Positions 36,015-45,598 are shown, counted from the first letter of the stretch. The stretch is 64,000 nucleotides of DNA from CBDBGD01 sp965205235 (GCA_965205235.1 CBDBGD010000004.1:1-64000), one strand, 5' to 3'. The notes: generated from the sequence alone by a model not told the origin. Made by a program: numbers and translations.

Positions 36015-37256
36015 ATGCCCCACGTCACGTGCATGCGCTGTCGCGAATGCGGCAACGAGTACCCCCTTGAACCTCGCAACGTCTGCGAGTTCTGCTTTGG
36101 TCCGCTGGAGATCAGGTACGACTACGCCTCCATCGCCAGGAGCGTGAGCAGGGCGAGCATTGAGAAGGGACCCGCCAGCATGTGGCGGTATGATGCCTTC
36201 CTCCCAGTCGCCGCCGAGGCTGCCATCGATATCGGCACGGGATTCACTCCTCTAGTGCGCGCCAAGAACCTGGGCCGAGTGCTCGGACTCGATCACCTAT
36301 ACATCAAGAACGATGCGGTAAACCCCACCTACTCGTTCAAGGACAGGCCGGTCTCCGTGACGGCGTCCAAGGCCTTGGAGTTCGAGTTCGACGTGCTTGC
36401 CTGTGTGTCTACGGGCAATCTGATGGGCTCGGTGGCGGCGCACGGCGCCAAGGCGGGCATGGAGACGATCGTCTTTTTCCCGGCGACGTTGGAGCGGGAG
36501 AAGATCGTAGGCGCCGCAGTGTACGGGCCGACGCTGGTGGCCATCGAGGGCACCTATGATCAGGCGAACCGGTTCTGCAGCGAGTTGTCCGACAACAAGC
36601 GATGGGCTTTCGTCAATATCAATATGCGGCCATTCTACGCGGAGGGGAGCAAGACCCTGGGCTACGAGGCCGTGGAGCAGCTAGGGTGGAGGGCCCCTGA
36701 CCACTGTGTCGTCCCGGCCGCTTCAGGCGAGCTGCACACCAAGATATGGAAGGGCATCCAGGAGATGGCGGACGTGGGGTTGATAGACTGCGCCAAGACC
36801 AAGATGCACCTGGCGCAGCCTGAGGGCTCGTCGCCCATTGTGGAGGCCTTCAGGACGGGCGGCAAGCGGGTCAGGCCGGTGAAGCCGGACACAATCGCCA
36901 AGTCCCTGGCCATCGGCAACCCGGCGTCAGGGGCCTTTGCGATGGAGGTGCTCGCCGAGACCGGGGGCTCAGCCGTGGCAGCGCTCGAGGAGGAGGTCGA
37001 GGAAGGCATACGCCTCCTCGCCGAGACCGAGGGCATCTTCACGGAGACTGCCGGCGGCGTGGTCATATCGGGACTGCGCAGGCTCGTCAAGGAGTGCAGA
37101 ATCAAGCGGGACGAGGTGACGGTTGCCTACGTCACCGGCAACGGCTTCAAGACCATCGAGGTCGTTGCGGACAGCGTGTGTACGGTCAACACCGCCCCAA
37201 GCTGCGATGCATTCGAGGCGGCGATGGGGGTGCGGTCCCCGGCGTCGTGGATATAG
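36015..37256 (+). CDS. thrC: Threonine synthase
   Basis: A 413-residue PLP enzyme converting O-phosphohomoserine to threonine. The N-terminal 35 residues form a zinc-ribbon-like segment (CRECGNEYPLEPRNVCEFCF), as in several bacterial threonine synthases. The PLP lysine is in TYSFKDRP, the phosphate-binding region is CVSTGNLMGSVAAHGAKAG, and ASGELHTKIWKGIQEM follows. The ATG at 36015 is preceded by TTGGAGGGACC. The long upstream open frame to 35394 is not used. No other threonine or homoserine gene is in the window. Confidence 0.88.
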   Translation: MPHVTCMRCRECGNEYPLEPRNVCEFCFGPLEIRYDYASIARSVSRASIEKGPASMWRYDAFLPVAAEAAIDIGTGFTPLVRAKNLGRVLGLDHLYIKNDAVNPTYSFKDRPVSVTASKALEFEFDVLACVSTGNLMGSVAAHGAKAGMETIVFFPATLEREKIVGAAVYGPTLVAIEGTYDQANRFCSELSDNKRWAFVNINMRPFYAEGSKTLGYEAVEQLGWRAPDHCVVPAASGELHTKIWKGIQEMADVGLIDCAKTKMHLAQPEGSSPIVEAFRTGGKRVRPVKPDTIAKSLAIGNPASGAFAMEVLAETGGSAVAALEEEVEEGIRLLAETEGIFTETAGGVVISGLRRLVKECRIKRDEVTVAYVTGNGFKTIEVVADSVCTVNTAPSCDAFEAAMGVRSPASWI

Positions 37257-37360
37257 GTCCAGGACTCGTCCCTGTGCCCGGAGTCCGCACCAGCACCTGA
37301 CCCTTCAGCTTCCGACCCCAAAGGGACGCTTCCTCCTCACCACTCACCGCCACCGCCGAT

Positions 37361-38278
37361 TCAGGGGACGTCCCGCCGCCCGCCCAAGAGGGGGTCTATG
37401 AACGCCCGCAGCCGGGCGGCGCATTCCTCCGGCTTCTCCATCTGCAGGAAGTGCGTTGTGCCGGGCACGAACTCGTAGTCCATGTCCAGAAGCTCCCCGA
37501 AGTTGAAGGTAGGCCAGTACGGGAACGGCGGCGTCGGGTCTGCGCCGATGACCCTCACGGGGCACCGGGCCGACTCCACGTCCACAGCCACGCCGAACGA
37601 GGCGACACTCTCCATGATCCGGGCCTCGTACTCAGGCGGACAGCGGAGGTGGTACCTCGACTGCTCGCCCTTGCGCAGGGTCGTCCTGGCCATCAGGTCG
37701 AAGAACCCTGGGACGACGCGCCGGAAGAGTGGCAGGTAGGGGAGGACCTCCGCGAGCTCCTGTGGGCTGCGAAACGACGTTGCTCTGCGTCGCGTGTGCG
37801 CAGCGTTCCGAGCAGCGGCGGCCTGCCCCACATCATGGGTGGGGCCCGGCCTGGAGAGGGGTGGGTCGAACAGGGCGAGGGCCTGGAAACCGGTATGCAC
37901 GCTAGGCGACAGGAGAGCCACCAGGGACGACAGGGAGTGGAACACGCCGATCTGATGCTTCCTCCCATACCGGCGCTCGATGGCTTCCATGATGCGCTCG
38001 AAGTCCCGGACGAGCGCAGGGATGGTGTGCTCGGACAGATCGCCGGTGACGTTCCAGCCGTGGTTGCGCAGATCATACACGACCAGGTCGAATTCGTCGG
38101 TCAGCAGCGACCAGAAGGGGTAGTAGAGGTCGATCGCGAGGCCGTTGCCGTGGCTGAGCACCAGGCGGGGGCCGCTTGTGTTGCCGTGACGTCGAAGGGT
38201 CACAACAGCGCCGTCGTGCATGACGACGTCATGGGTGGAAAGGGGGACAGGCGGTTGCCACACAACCTCGGCTGTCAT
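37361..38278 (-). CDS. Alpha/beta-hydrolase fold protein
   Basis: A 305-residue alpha/beta hydrolase. LVLSHGNGLAIDLYYPFW gives the HG oxyanion region and FDLVVYDLRNHGWN the following strand; the nucleophile elbow is GVFHSLSSLVALL, a variant of G-x-S-x-G with serine for the last glycine. The catalytic acid is probably in CPVRVIGADPTPPFP and the histidine in PGTTHFLQMEKPEECA. Substrate unknown. It is convergent with thrC. Confidence 0.75.
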   Translation of the reverse strand: MTAEVVWQPPVPLSTHDVVMHDGAVVTLRRHGNTSGPRLVLSHGNGLAIDLYYPFWSLLTDEFDLVVYDLRNHGWNVTGDLSEHTIPALVRDFERIMEAIERRYGRKHQIGVFHSLSSLVALLSPSVHTGFQALALFDPPLSRPGPTHDVGQAAAARNAAHTRRRATSFRSPQELAEVLPYLPLFRRVVPGFFDLMARTTLRKGEQSRYHLRCPPEYEARIMESVASFGVAVDVESARCPVRVIGADPTPPFPYWPTFNFGELLDMDYEFVPGTTHFLQMEKPEECAARLRAFIDPLLGGRRDVP

Positions 38279-38423
38279 GACGCCACCACTTTCTCTTCCA
38301 CCACCCGAGGCCCGCTACCGCGGCCGGCTTGCCTCGGACTCCGACGTATTGACCGGGTCTGGTCTTTGTACCACCCTTCTAGTTGGACCTGCAATACGCG
38401 CCGTCTATGAGGATAGTCAAACC

Positions 38424-39593
38424 TTGCTGCGCAGTCTCGCCCGCCGGAAGCTCCGCACCGGTCTGACAGTGCTCGGCATCACCGTTGGGATCTGGGCGCT
38501 CATAGTGATGAGCGCCATGGCCAACAAGCTAAGCGCAATCGTGGTCGGCGGCTCTGAGTACTTCGACAACAAGGTCGTCGTCAGCGACGCGATCAATCCG
38601 GCGTTTGGGTTCGGCCTGACGCCCCTCCCAATCGAGGTGGTCGATCAGGTTGCTGGATTGCCGGGAGTGGCGGTCGCGGCGCCCCGGGTCCAGCTCCTCC
38701 TCGATCCCAAAGACGCGGGATCGGGGTTTGTGACGCCTGACTTTGTCGTGGCCTACATGGCGGGCTTCGATAGGGGCTACGAGACGTTTCAGATGGAGAC
38801 TGCCCAAGGGCGCGAGACGACGCTGGAGGACGAGGGGCGACGCGTTGTCCTGCTCGGGGCGGACCTGGCCAGAAAGTTCAGCGCGGGGCCCGGAGACAAA
38901 TTCGACATCCGCGGCACCCAGTTCGAGGTCGTCGGCGTTCGCGAGGCGACGTTGACGTTCTTCGATACAACGGCGGTCGTGCCGTGGGCCGCCGGGCAGG
39001 AGCTACTGGAGCAGGAAGGCGTCATCGCCGAACTGCTCGGGCGGCAGATGCCTGAGATGACGTCCATGATCGTTGCGTACCCGGAGGAGGGCGCCAACGT
39101 AGACGAGTTGGTCCAGACCATCGAGCGCGAGATACCCCGGCTCCGGGCGGTGTCCGGCGAGGACTTCGACGAGCAGTTCGGGTCGACCATCGCCATCTTC
39201 AACGCGATCATCCTCAGCGTCGCGCTGATCAGCATCGTCGTGGGCGGTCTCGCGGTCATCAACACCATGACGATGAGCGTCATCGAGCGGACTCGGGAAA
39301 TCGGCATCAAGCGCGCCATAGGGGCGAGCCGGGCGGTGATCATGCGCGAGCTGGTCTTGGAGGCCGGGTTCATGGGGTTTGTGGGAGGGCTGACCGGATT
39401 GGGTCTGGCCGCTCTTGTGGTCTTTGTTGCGAACGACGCGGGGCAAAGCTCCGGCACCATCCTGTTCCGCCTGACACCGGGAATCGCTGTGCTGGGAGTG
39501 ACCTTCTCGACGGTGCTGGGGGCGCTTGCGGGAGCGCTTCCCGCCTGGAACGCTGCTCGGCTGGACCCAGTGGAAGCGCTGAGATACGGATAG
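38424..39593 (+). CDS. MacB-like ABC transporter permease
   Basis: An FtsX/MacB-type permease. The first transmembrane helix is in LTVLGITVGIWALIVMS, followed by a large extracytoplasmic domain (about 200 residues) and three C-terminal helices (IILSVALISIVVGGLAVIN, FMGFVGGLTGLGLAALVVF, GIAVLGVTFSTVLGALAGALP), ending LPAWNAARLDPVEALRYG, the signature of the family. The start is uncertain: the frame is open from 38220 but no ATG or GTG is well placed; TTG at 38424 precedes the conserved LLRSLARRKLRTGLT. It is coupled to the ATPase gene one base downstream. Confidence 0.85.
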   Translation: MLRSLARRKLRTGLTVLGITVGIWALIVMSAMANKLSAIVVGGSEYFDNKVVVSDAINPAFGFGLTPLPIEVVDQVAGLPGVAVAAPRVQLLLDPKDAGSGFVTPDFVVAYMAGFDRGYETFQMETAQGRETTLEDEGRRVVLLGADLARKFSAGPGDKFDIRGTQFEVVGVREATLTFFDTTAVVPWAAGQELLEQEGVIAELLGRQMPEMTSMIVAYPEEGANVDELVQTIEREIPRLRAVSGEDFDEQFGSTIAIFNAIILSVALISIVVGGLAVINTMTMSVIERTREIGIKRAIGASRAVIMRELVLEAGFMGFVGGLTGLGLAALVVFVANDAGQSSGTILFRLTPGIAVLGVTFSTVLGALAGALPAWNAARLDPVEALRYG

Positions 39594-39594
39594 G

Positions 39595-40293
39595 ATGCCG
39601 ATGGCCCTCCTGGAAACCCGGAACCTGCACAAGACCTACCGGCTGAGCCGGAACAACCTGGTGCGCGCTCTGCGGGGCATCGACATGTCGGTTGAGGCCG
39701 GCGAGATGGTGGGAATCATGGGGCCGTCCGGGTGCGGGAAGAGCACGCTGATGCACATCCTGGGGCTACTGCACTCCCCGGACCCCGGCACCAGCCCGCC
39801 GCCGAGCCTCGTGATCGACGGCGCTGACGTGACGACGCTGCCGGACCGGGAGCGCACGAGGATGCGCGCGGAGCGGATGGGGTTCGTCTTCCAGACGTTT
39901 AACCTGGTGCCGACCCTGACGGCGCTGGAGAACGTGGCTCTCCCGATTGAGTACTCAGGCCAGCGACGTTCACAGGCGAAGGCAGCGGCCGCCGACGCGC
40001 TTGCGCTGGTAGGACTGGAAGACCGGTCTGGACACAGACCCGCAGAGTTGTCCGGCGGTCAGCAGCAACGGGTGGCCATTGCGAGGGCGCTGGTTACCCG
40101 GCCAGCCCTGCTGCTGGCAGACGAGCCGACGGGCAACCTGGACTCGACGAACACGGGAGAGGTCATGGACCTGCTCCACCGCTTCAACCGGGAATACGGT
40201 CAGACGATCATCCTAGTCACGCACGACTCCAGGGTCAGCGAGGCTTGCACCCGCGTCCTGACGATGAACGACGGCTTAGTCCGGAACGGGTAG
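39595..40293 (+). CDS. MacB-like ABC transporter ATP-binding protein
   Basis: A 232-residue ATPase of the LolD/MacB/FtsE class. Motifs: GPSGCGKST (Walker A), LSGGQQQRVAIARAL (signature), LLLADEPTGNLDS (Walker B). The TGNLDS ending is typical of the MacB/LolD group. It starts one base after the permease stop. Two lipoprotein genes sit downstream on the opposite strand. Possible roles are export of a peptide or antibiotic-like molecule, or lipoprotein handling; none is demonstrated. Confidence 0.93.
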   Translation: MPMALLETRNLHKTYRLSRNNLVRALRGIDMSVEAGEMVGIMGPSGCGKSTLMHILGLLHSPDPGTSPPPSLVIDGADVTTLPDRERTRMRAERMGFVFQTFNLVPTLTALENVALPIEYSGQRRSQAKAAAADALALVGLEDRSGHRPAELSGGQQQRVAIARALVTRPALLLADEPTGNLDSTNTGEVMDLLHRFNREYGQTIILVTHDSRVSEACTRVLTMNDGLVRNG

Positions 40294-40307
40294 TCCCGGA
40301 GTCTGGC

Positions 40308-41462
40308 CTAGCGGGCCACGAATGACACGGGCTTCTCCCCGTTCACGGTGACGGTGTACTCCACGCCCGACTCGAAGTCCGAAGCCTGACCCAGGGGAAC
40401 GACGGTCTCGAATGTTGGGAAGTCCGTGATGCAGACAACCTCCGGGTAGGATATGCGATGGTGGGTAACCACCACGTCGATCGCGTTCGCCTCTCCCCAC
40501 CGGAGCTCGTAGCCGTTGGACTGAGAGCAACCACTGCTGGGGAGGCCTGAGACGACGCGCAGCTGGTACCGGAACGGGTCGCCTTCCACGATCATCAGCT
40601 CCGCACTCTGAATGAGCGACTCGGCAATATTGGTGTGTCCAAGCCTGGTCTCCGGGATGCTGAAGGTGGTGGTCACCCGGCCGTTCACCAGCACGCGGTA
40701 GGTCTGGCCGGGCTCAAGAGGCGTTCGGATGTGCTCCACAGCATCGAGCTCCACCACCTCTTCATCGCAGGGGATTGCCCACGCCGTCTGCGGCGGCTGC
40801 ATCAGGGTAAGGTGGGCAACAATATCGTTGCCGTCCACCTCCAACCCCTGGTTCCCGGGGCGGGCGCAGCCCTCTATGGTGGACTGGTAGTAGGCAATCC
40901 GCAGCAGGTGCTCCCGCTCGTTGGGTATCAGGTTGGCCCAGAGGACCGGCGGCGGCGTCTCCACCCATGTCCGCCAGTCCTGGCCCTCGATGGTTAGCTC
41001 GGGTGGAGGCTGCACCAGCACCAGGACCATGTCCACCTTGTTGGGATTCCCGCGGGTGATGACCTCACGCACTGTGTCGTTGGTGAAGGCGAGGCGTCCG
41101 TCGGACTCGATGATGCGCGCCGTCACGGAGTAGATGCGGCTGGAGTCGATGTCGTCGCGGTTGTACTCGACCTTATACTCGATGGGCACCTGGCCGGGCT
41201 CTGAGATGGTCTGTCGGGCGATGAGCGGGGCTGCGGCGTCTGCCAACGACACGTCGCGTAGCTCCACGACCACCTTGGCGCCCGGCGTCAGCGCTATACG
41301 CTCACGATAGGTGACGCTTCCGGTTACCGACGCGTTGGGCTCTCGCCCCGACGTTACCTCGTTCGTGGCATTGGCCGGCCCGGCGTCGTCCTGGCAGGCG
41401 GCGGCCAGCAGGAGAGCGCAGACGGCCACCAGTGCGACTCGCGCAGGCAGAGTCATGGCCAC
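40308..41462 (-). CDS. Lipoprotein with YbaY/YscW-like domain
   Basis: A 384-residue lipoprotein with lipobox LLLAAAC (Cys23). Residues 45-145 (SVTGSVTYRERIALTPGAKV, then VVELRDVSLADAAAPLIARQ and YSVTARIIESDGRLAFTND) match the YbaY/YscW-like beta-sandwich, a fold known from outer-membrane or secretion lipoproteins. The remaining part, rich in paired cysteines and strands, is unrecognised (DWRTWVETPPPVLWANLIPN). It follows the second lipoprotein gene by nine bases, and both are convergent with the MacB-like transporter. Confidence 0.78.
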   Translation of the reverse strand: MAMTLPARVALVAVCALLLAAACQDDAGPANATNEVTSGREPNASVTGSVTYRERIALTPGAKVVVELRDVSLADAAAPLIARQTISEPGQVPIEYKVEYNRDDIDSSRIYSVTARIIESDGRLAFTNDTVREVITRGNPNKVDMVLVLVQPPPELTIEGQDWRTWVETPPPVLWANLIPNEREHLLRIAYYQSTIEGCARPGNQGLEVDGNDIVAHLTLMQPPQTAWAIPCDEEVVELDAVEHIRTPLEPGQTYRVLVNGRVTTTFSIPETRLGHTNIAESLIQSAELMIVEGDPFRYQLRVVSGLPSSGCSQSNGYELRWGEANAIDVVVTHHRISYPEVVCITDFPTFETVVPLGQASDFESGVEYTVTVNGEKPVSFVAR

Positions 41463-41471
41463 ACCTCGCCG

Positions 41472-42710
41472 CTACTCGTACGTCCACACGTCGAAGGTCG
41501 GGTCCAGCCGCTCGCCGTCAGCGTCTGTCATCTGCGAGTCCGGCGTCGGAAAGACGAAGCCTGCGATCTCGCTCTCTCCGACTACGAGGGACGGCCTGTC
41601 CTCTGCGTCCGCGTCGAAAGTGAGGACAGTCGTCCCGCTTCCGCCGAGGAGCGGGAGACCCCAACCCCCGGTCGCAGGGTCGATGACATAGAGCTCCACC
41701 TGTCCTTCGACGTGCACGGCTTCACTGAACGTCACCTCCACGTCCCCGCCGGCGTTCCGGGCAAGCCCAAGGACCACCGCCTCCGTGGGAGGCTCCGCCT
41801 CCATGGCGCCCTCCGGGAGGGGCAGGTACTGAGCGGGCGGCTCGATCTCCGCGGGCGAGTCGTAGCCGTGGTACCTGATGGAGATGAGGTCGGGCGCGTC
41901 ACCGCTATCGGCCTCCAGGGTCACTTTGACCTCCCTGGTGAGGAAGTCGTCGGCGCTCACCACGATGACGAGGTTGCCGCCGGGAAGCCCCATGCCCGCC
42001 ATGCCGCTCTGCTGACCGGCCTGATCGTAGGAGAGCACGTAGGCAGTGGTCCCGTCTTCGAGTTCCACGGTCTCCTCCAGCGTGCCGCCGGAGTCCCTGG
42101 GCAGCTGGAGCATGCCGACCATCTGCACCGACGACAGGAAGTCCGAGTCGGGAGGAGCCCCCTTGAACCAAATGTTGGCCTCAGGGTCCCGGAAGTAGGT
42201 GTCCTGGCCGATGATGATCGCGGCTACCGTGACCCCCTCGCCCTCAGGCCCGAAAGTGATCTCGAACTGCATACTGTCCGGCGGAACGATGGCGCCGCTG
42301 AGCTGCATGAGGCCTTCGCCAGCCGGAGGCCCTTGGCCCTCCGGCGCAAACCCGGAGAAGAGGGCAAAGAGGTTGAACTCTCCCTCGAACGAGAAACCCG
42401 GCGCCTGCTGGAGGGCCTGCGCGGCGCAGGAGGCGATCGTTGCGGCATCCTCGATGGCACCGCCGGGCAGACACTCCGCGGCAAGGCCAGGCGGCGCTGT
42501 GGGTTCAGCTGGGGCTGCTGGCGTGGGCGTTGGTTCGGGCGCCACGGTGGGCGCCGGGGTCGGCTCAGCCCTTCGGGCGGTCTCGGCAGCTGCAGAGGAC
42601 GGCTGCTGCGCCAGATCTGCGTCGTCGTCGCTGCCGCAAGCGACGAGCGCCACCAACGCCAAAGCCAAAACCAGCCATACCCCCCTGCTCAGGTGAAAGC
42701 TCTTTCGCAC
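41472..42710 (-). CDS. Lipoprotein resembling LolA/LppX-like carriers
   Basis: A 412-residue lipoprotein: hydrophobic signal ending LVALVAC (Cys25), then a Pro/Ala/Thr/Glu-rich linker to about residue 75. The central region (95-290: FSFEGEFNLFALFSGFAP, MQLSGAIVPPDSMQFEITFG, YFRDPEANIWFKGAPPDSDF) has the alternating strand pattern of LppX/LprAFG or LolA-like lipid-binding domains. A C-terminal strand-rich segment (about 315-412) may be a separate domain. It leads the minus-strand pair with the YbaY-like lipoprotein. Confidence 0.72.
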   Translation of the reverse strand: MRKSFHLSRGVWLVLALALVALVACGSDDDADLAQQPSSAAAETARRAEPTPAPTVAPEPTPTPAAPAEPTAPPGLAAECLPGGAIEDAATIASCAAQALQQAPGFSFEGEFNLFALFSGFAPEGQGPPAGEGLMQLSGAIVPPDSMQFEITFGPEGEGVTVAAIIIGQDTYFRDPEANIWFKGAPPDSDFLSSVQMVGMLQLPRDSGGTLEETVELEDGTTAYVLSYDQAGQQSGMAGMGLPGGNLVIVVSADDFLTREVKVTLEADSGDAPDLISIRYHGYDSPAEIEPPAQYLPLPEGAMEAEPPTEAVVLGLARNAGGDVEVTFSEAVHVEGQVELYVIDPATGGWGLPLLGGSGTTVLTFDADAEDRPSLVVGESEIAGFVFPTPDSQMTDADGERLDPTFDVWTYE

Positions 42711-42874
42711 GAGTCGGCCCTCCTTCTCGCAGGCTGGGACGTCTAGCCTATGCGAACTATTTTACTCCTACGCCCGCCTCGCACTAGATATATCGTTGTC
42801 GCTTCCGGGTTGGATTGTGCATGTGCGGAGGGAAAGGCCCCTGGTTCATCATCTACGTTCTGCGCAAACCCTGC

Positions 42875-42880
42875 TAGAAT
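42875..42880 (+). promoter_or_regulatory. Minus-10 element of the DUF4349-PKD gene
   Basis: TAGAAT at 42875-42880, about 90 bases upstream of the GTG start. A minus-35 box is not clear. The rest of the 42711-42970 region is a divergent promoter interval with AT-rich patches. Confidence 0.3.
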
Positions 42881-42970
42881 CCGTTCGCTGGCACTGATTC
42901 CGTGCAGGCATGGAACCAAACGGCCCGACAGGGAGTATTCTCCAGTAGGAACGCGAGCAGGAGGCCCACA

Positions 42971-44995
42971 GTGAATCCACACCCCAGACTGGTGACGCTC
43001 CTTGTCTCGGCCATCCTCGGCTCTGTGCTGCTTCTGGCGTGCGGTGGCGGCGACGACGAAGAGTCTGCGTTCTTCTCCATGGCCGATTCCGCTGCCGCCA
43101 CGGCTGCGATGGCCCAGTCCGCGGCCGTGCAGGAGTCGGCAATGTCTCGGACCACCCAGGCGACGGTCACGACGCAGGCCGCGGCTGCACCTGCTGCCGT
43201 GGCCGCGGCTTCTACTTCCGCCCCGCAGGCGGCGGGCCAGAACGTGCAGACGAAGGAGGCGGCACAGGCGCAGACCACCAGCGGCAGCGCCGACACTCTT
43301 GCCGGCGACCAGGGAGAGACGCCTCTCCGGCAGCAGCGCATCGTGGTACGCACGATGGACATCAGCCTGGTCGTGGCCGGGGCCATCCAGGCATCCATCG
43401 ACCGAGTGGCGGCGCTGGCGGAGGGCATGGGCGGCTGGACAGTATCGTCGCAGAGGTTCGACGACTTCAGCGGCAGCATCGCCGTGCGCGTGCCGGCCGA
43501 GCGGCTCGACGAAGCCGTCGAGCGGCTTCGGGGCATCGCCGTGGAGGTGGAGTCGGAGATCTCGACGAGCACGGACGTCACGTCGGAGTACTTCGACTCG
43601 CAGTCGAGGGTGAAGAACCTGCGGGCGACGGAGACGGCATTGCTGAACCTGCTGGAGCAGGCCGACACCTCCAAGGACGCCCTGGAGATCCGCCTGTCCC
43701 TCTCCGACGTCCAAGAAGAGCTGGAGGTCCTGCTGGGGAGGATCAAGCTACTGGAGGAGACGTCGGCATTCTCCCTGGTGCGCGTCTACCTGCGAGTGGA
43801 GGAGGCGGACCTTCGGGTTGACGCCGGGGCCGACCGGACGGTGAACGTGGGCCAGGTGGCGCGTTTCAAGGCGACCTTCCGGGTGCCGGACGACGCCTCG
43901 GACGAGTCCGGGGCGTACAACGTGGTGTGGGACTTCGGCGACGGGTCAGGGCCCGTGTACTCGAACTTCACTGCGCCCACGACGGATCCAGGGGTGCGCG
44001 TCACGGCATCGGTGACGCACGTGTACCACGACCACCGGGACTCGCCGCACTTCGTCGACGTGCGCATCTCCGGGGCCCGGGGGTCCAGCCCGTTGTACGG
44101 CCAGGACACCATCGAGGTCACGGTGCTGGACACGGCACAGATGCCCGTGGACGCAGGCGACGATCAGACGGTGGCAGTGGGTCGCTCGGTGCGGCTGCGC
44201 GCCTTCTTCATGCCGCCGGAGGGCGTTGAGCAGTTCACCTACACGTGGGACTTCGGCGACGGGACCGCCGCCAGCGGCAACCGGGCCATCCTGACGGAGG
44301 ACGCGGACCGGATGGTCACCGCGGTCACCACCCACTTCTACGAGAGCACGGAGGAGTCCCCCTACATCGTGCAGATCACGATGACGGGCACGGGGGAGGC
44401 GGGGATCGTGGAGGGGGAGGACAAGATCACGGTGACGGTGACGGACCTGCCAGCGATCATCGTGTCGACAGGGGACGAGGTGACAGTGGAGGAGGGCGAC
44501 GAAGCACATCTGCGCGGGACGTTCAACCGCCCGGTGGGCGTGACGAACATGCGGTACCGCTGGGACTTCGGCGACGGGTCGGCGGTGGAGGAGGGGACGC
44601 TGGACGAGGGCAACGCCGTGGAGACGACGCACGCCTACCTGCACCTTCGCAACCAGCCGTACATGGCAACCCTCACGGTCATGGGTGAGAGCGAAGCCGG
44701 GGACGTGGAGGCCTCGGCCACGGTCTACGTGTTCGTGGTCGAGAAGGAAGGCTGGGTGGTGGGCGGCTACGACCTGGCAGGCAACGCCCAGGACGCGATC
44801 CGGCTGTTTTCGATGATCGTGCGGGGGGCGGTGGAGGTGGGCATCTGGCTCATCATCCTGAGCCCGCTGTGGGGCGGCGCCGCAGCGGCGGTGTACGTGC
44901 TGAACCGGCGGTTCGCCAGGCGTCCGTCGAAGCCCTCGGCCCCTGCCCCGGCCGCGGAGGGGGCGGCGGAGGCGGAGAAGGACGCGGCACCCTAG
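42971..44995 (+). CDS. DUF4349 lipoprotein with three PKD-like repeats
   Basis: A 675-residue envelope protein. A signal with lipobox SVLLLAC is followed by an Ala/Thr/Gln-rich linker to about residue 110. A DUF4349 domain comes next (about 120-280: RTMDISLVVAGAIQASIDRV, VSSQRFDDFSGSIAVRVP, and a coiled-coil with LLNLLEQADTSKDALEIRL). Then three PKD-like beta domains appear, each centred on W-D-F-G-D-G (VVWDFGDGSGPV, YTWDFGDGTAAS, YRWDFGDGSAVE). The C-terminus has a transmembrane helix (LIILSPLWGGAAAAVYVL) and a short cytosolic tail. The GTG at 42971 follows AGGAGG. Known DUF4349 proteins end directly in the helix; here PKD repeats are inserted. Confidence 0.85.
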   Translation: MNPHPRLVTLLVSAILGSVLLLACGGGDDEESAFFSMADSAAATAAMAQSAAVQESAMSRTTQATVTTQAAAAPAAVAAASTSAPQAAGQNVQTKEAAQAQTTSGSADTLAGDQGETPLRQQRIVVRTMDISLVVAGAIQASIDRVAALAEGMGGWTVSSQRFDDFSGSIAVRVPAERLDEAVERLRGIAVEVESEISTSTDVTSEYFDSQSRVKNLRATETALLNLLEQADTSKDALEIRLSLSDVQEELEVLLGRIKLLEETSAFSLVRVYLRVEEADLRVDAGADRTVNVGQVARFKATFRVPDDASDESGAYNVVWDFGDGSGPVYSNFTAPTTDPGVRVTASVTHVYHDHRDSPHFVDVRISGARGSSPLYGQDTIEVTVLDTAQMPVDAGDDQTVAVGRSVRLRAFFMPPEGVEQFTYTWDFGDGTAASGNRAILTEDADRMVTAVTTHFYESTEESPYIVQITMTGTGEAGIVEGEDKITVTVTDLPAIIVSTGDEVTVEEGDEAHLRGTFNRPVGVTNMRYRWDFGDGSAVEEGTLDEGNAVETTHAYLHLRNQPYMATLTVMGESEAGDVEASATVYVFVVEKEGWVVGGYDLAGNAQDAIRLFSMIVRGAVEVGIWLIILSPLWGGAAAAVYVLNRRFARRPSKPSAPAPAAEGAAEAEKDAAP

Positions 44996-45051
44996 CTCCA
45001 CCCTCACCCTAGCCCCTCTCCTCAACCCTCGGCATGGGGAGAGGAGCACCA

Positions 45052-45350
45052 CTCGATTCGATTCGTTTCGTGTCGCGCGTTTTTTTCCGGCTCCTCCGTG
45101 CCTGAGGCGGCGCGGCGGAGGGCCGAAACAGCTTTGCGGTTGAATCGCGGTTGTTGCGCGGCGGGATGGGGCGCAGCTTGGAATTGTCCTTTTGTGTTGC
45201 CCTGGGAGAGAGGGGCCAGCTTGGAGGTTGTTTCGCAGTGTCGGGTTTGAGCCGTCGGTCGCAGATAGGAGACAAACCCCGTGCGGAACAACCGCGGAAC
45301 AAGGTCCAGATAGGGAAATAGGTCGAAAAAGGCGTGTGCGAAACAACCTC
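45052..45350 (+). repeat. Dispersed ~300-bp element A, copy 2
   Basis: Aligns without gaps to 53512-53790 (constant offset of 8460 bases from 45061 onward for about 240 bases). Shared blocks are GATTCGTTTCG, CGAAACAGCTTTG, CGGGATGGGGCGCAGCTTG, GAGAGGGGCCAGCTTGGAGG, TTGTTTCGC, CGCAGATAGGAGAC and GGAACAACCGCGGAACAAGG. It lies between the DUF4349-PKD gene and hicA. No protein domain is recognised on either strand. Confidence 0.8.
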
Positions 45351-45586
45351 CAGGCAGGGCGGGCTGGAGGCCGTCGACGGGCCGACGCCGTGACGCCGCT
45401 CAGGCCCTTCGACAGGCTCAGGGGGAGCGGGTTCTTGGGCAAACTCAGGGCGAGCGGGACGCGCGCGTGGTTGGGCATGGGGGTAGGGTAGGGGATGGTG
45501 GGAGTTGGTGGAAGGGAGAGATGGCAGCGGGGTGGGGGCCGGAGAGGGAGAAGGGGGCATAGGAGGCGGGACGGCGCCGACGCAGG
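45351..45586 (+). repeat. Tail of element A copy 2, with a partial family-B motif
   Basis: Contains CCTTCGACAGGCTCAGGGGG (family-B half site, about 45406) and GGGCATGGGGGTAGGGTAGG (about 45475), the terminal block shared by the other copies. No gene is supported before the hicA promoter. Confidence 0.5.
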
Positions 45587-45592
45587 TAGAAT
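45587..45592 (+). promoter_or_regulatory. Minus-10 element for leaderless hicA
   Basis: TAGAAT ends seven bases before the hicA ATG, so transcription would start at or next to the start codon. The sequence around it (TAGAATAGGCCCATG) is almost the same as at the NYN gene (TACAATAGGGCCATG, 47263). Confidence 0.4.
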
Positions 45593-45598
45593 AGGCCC

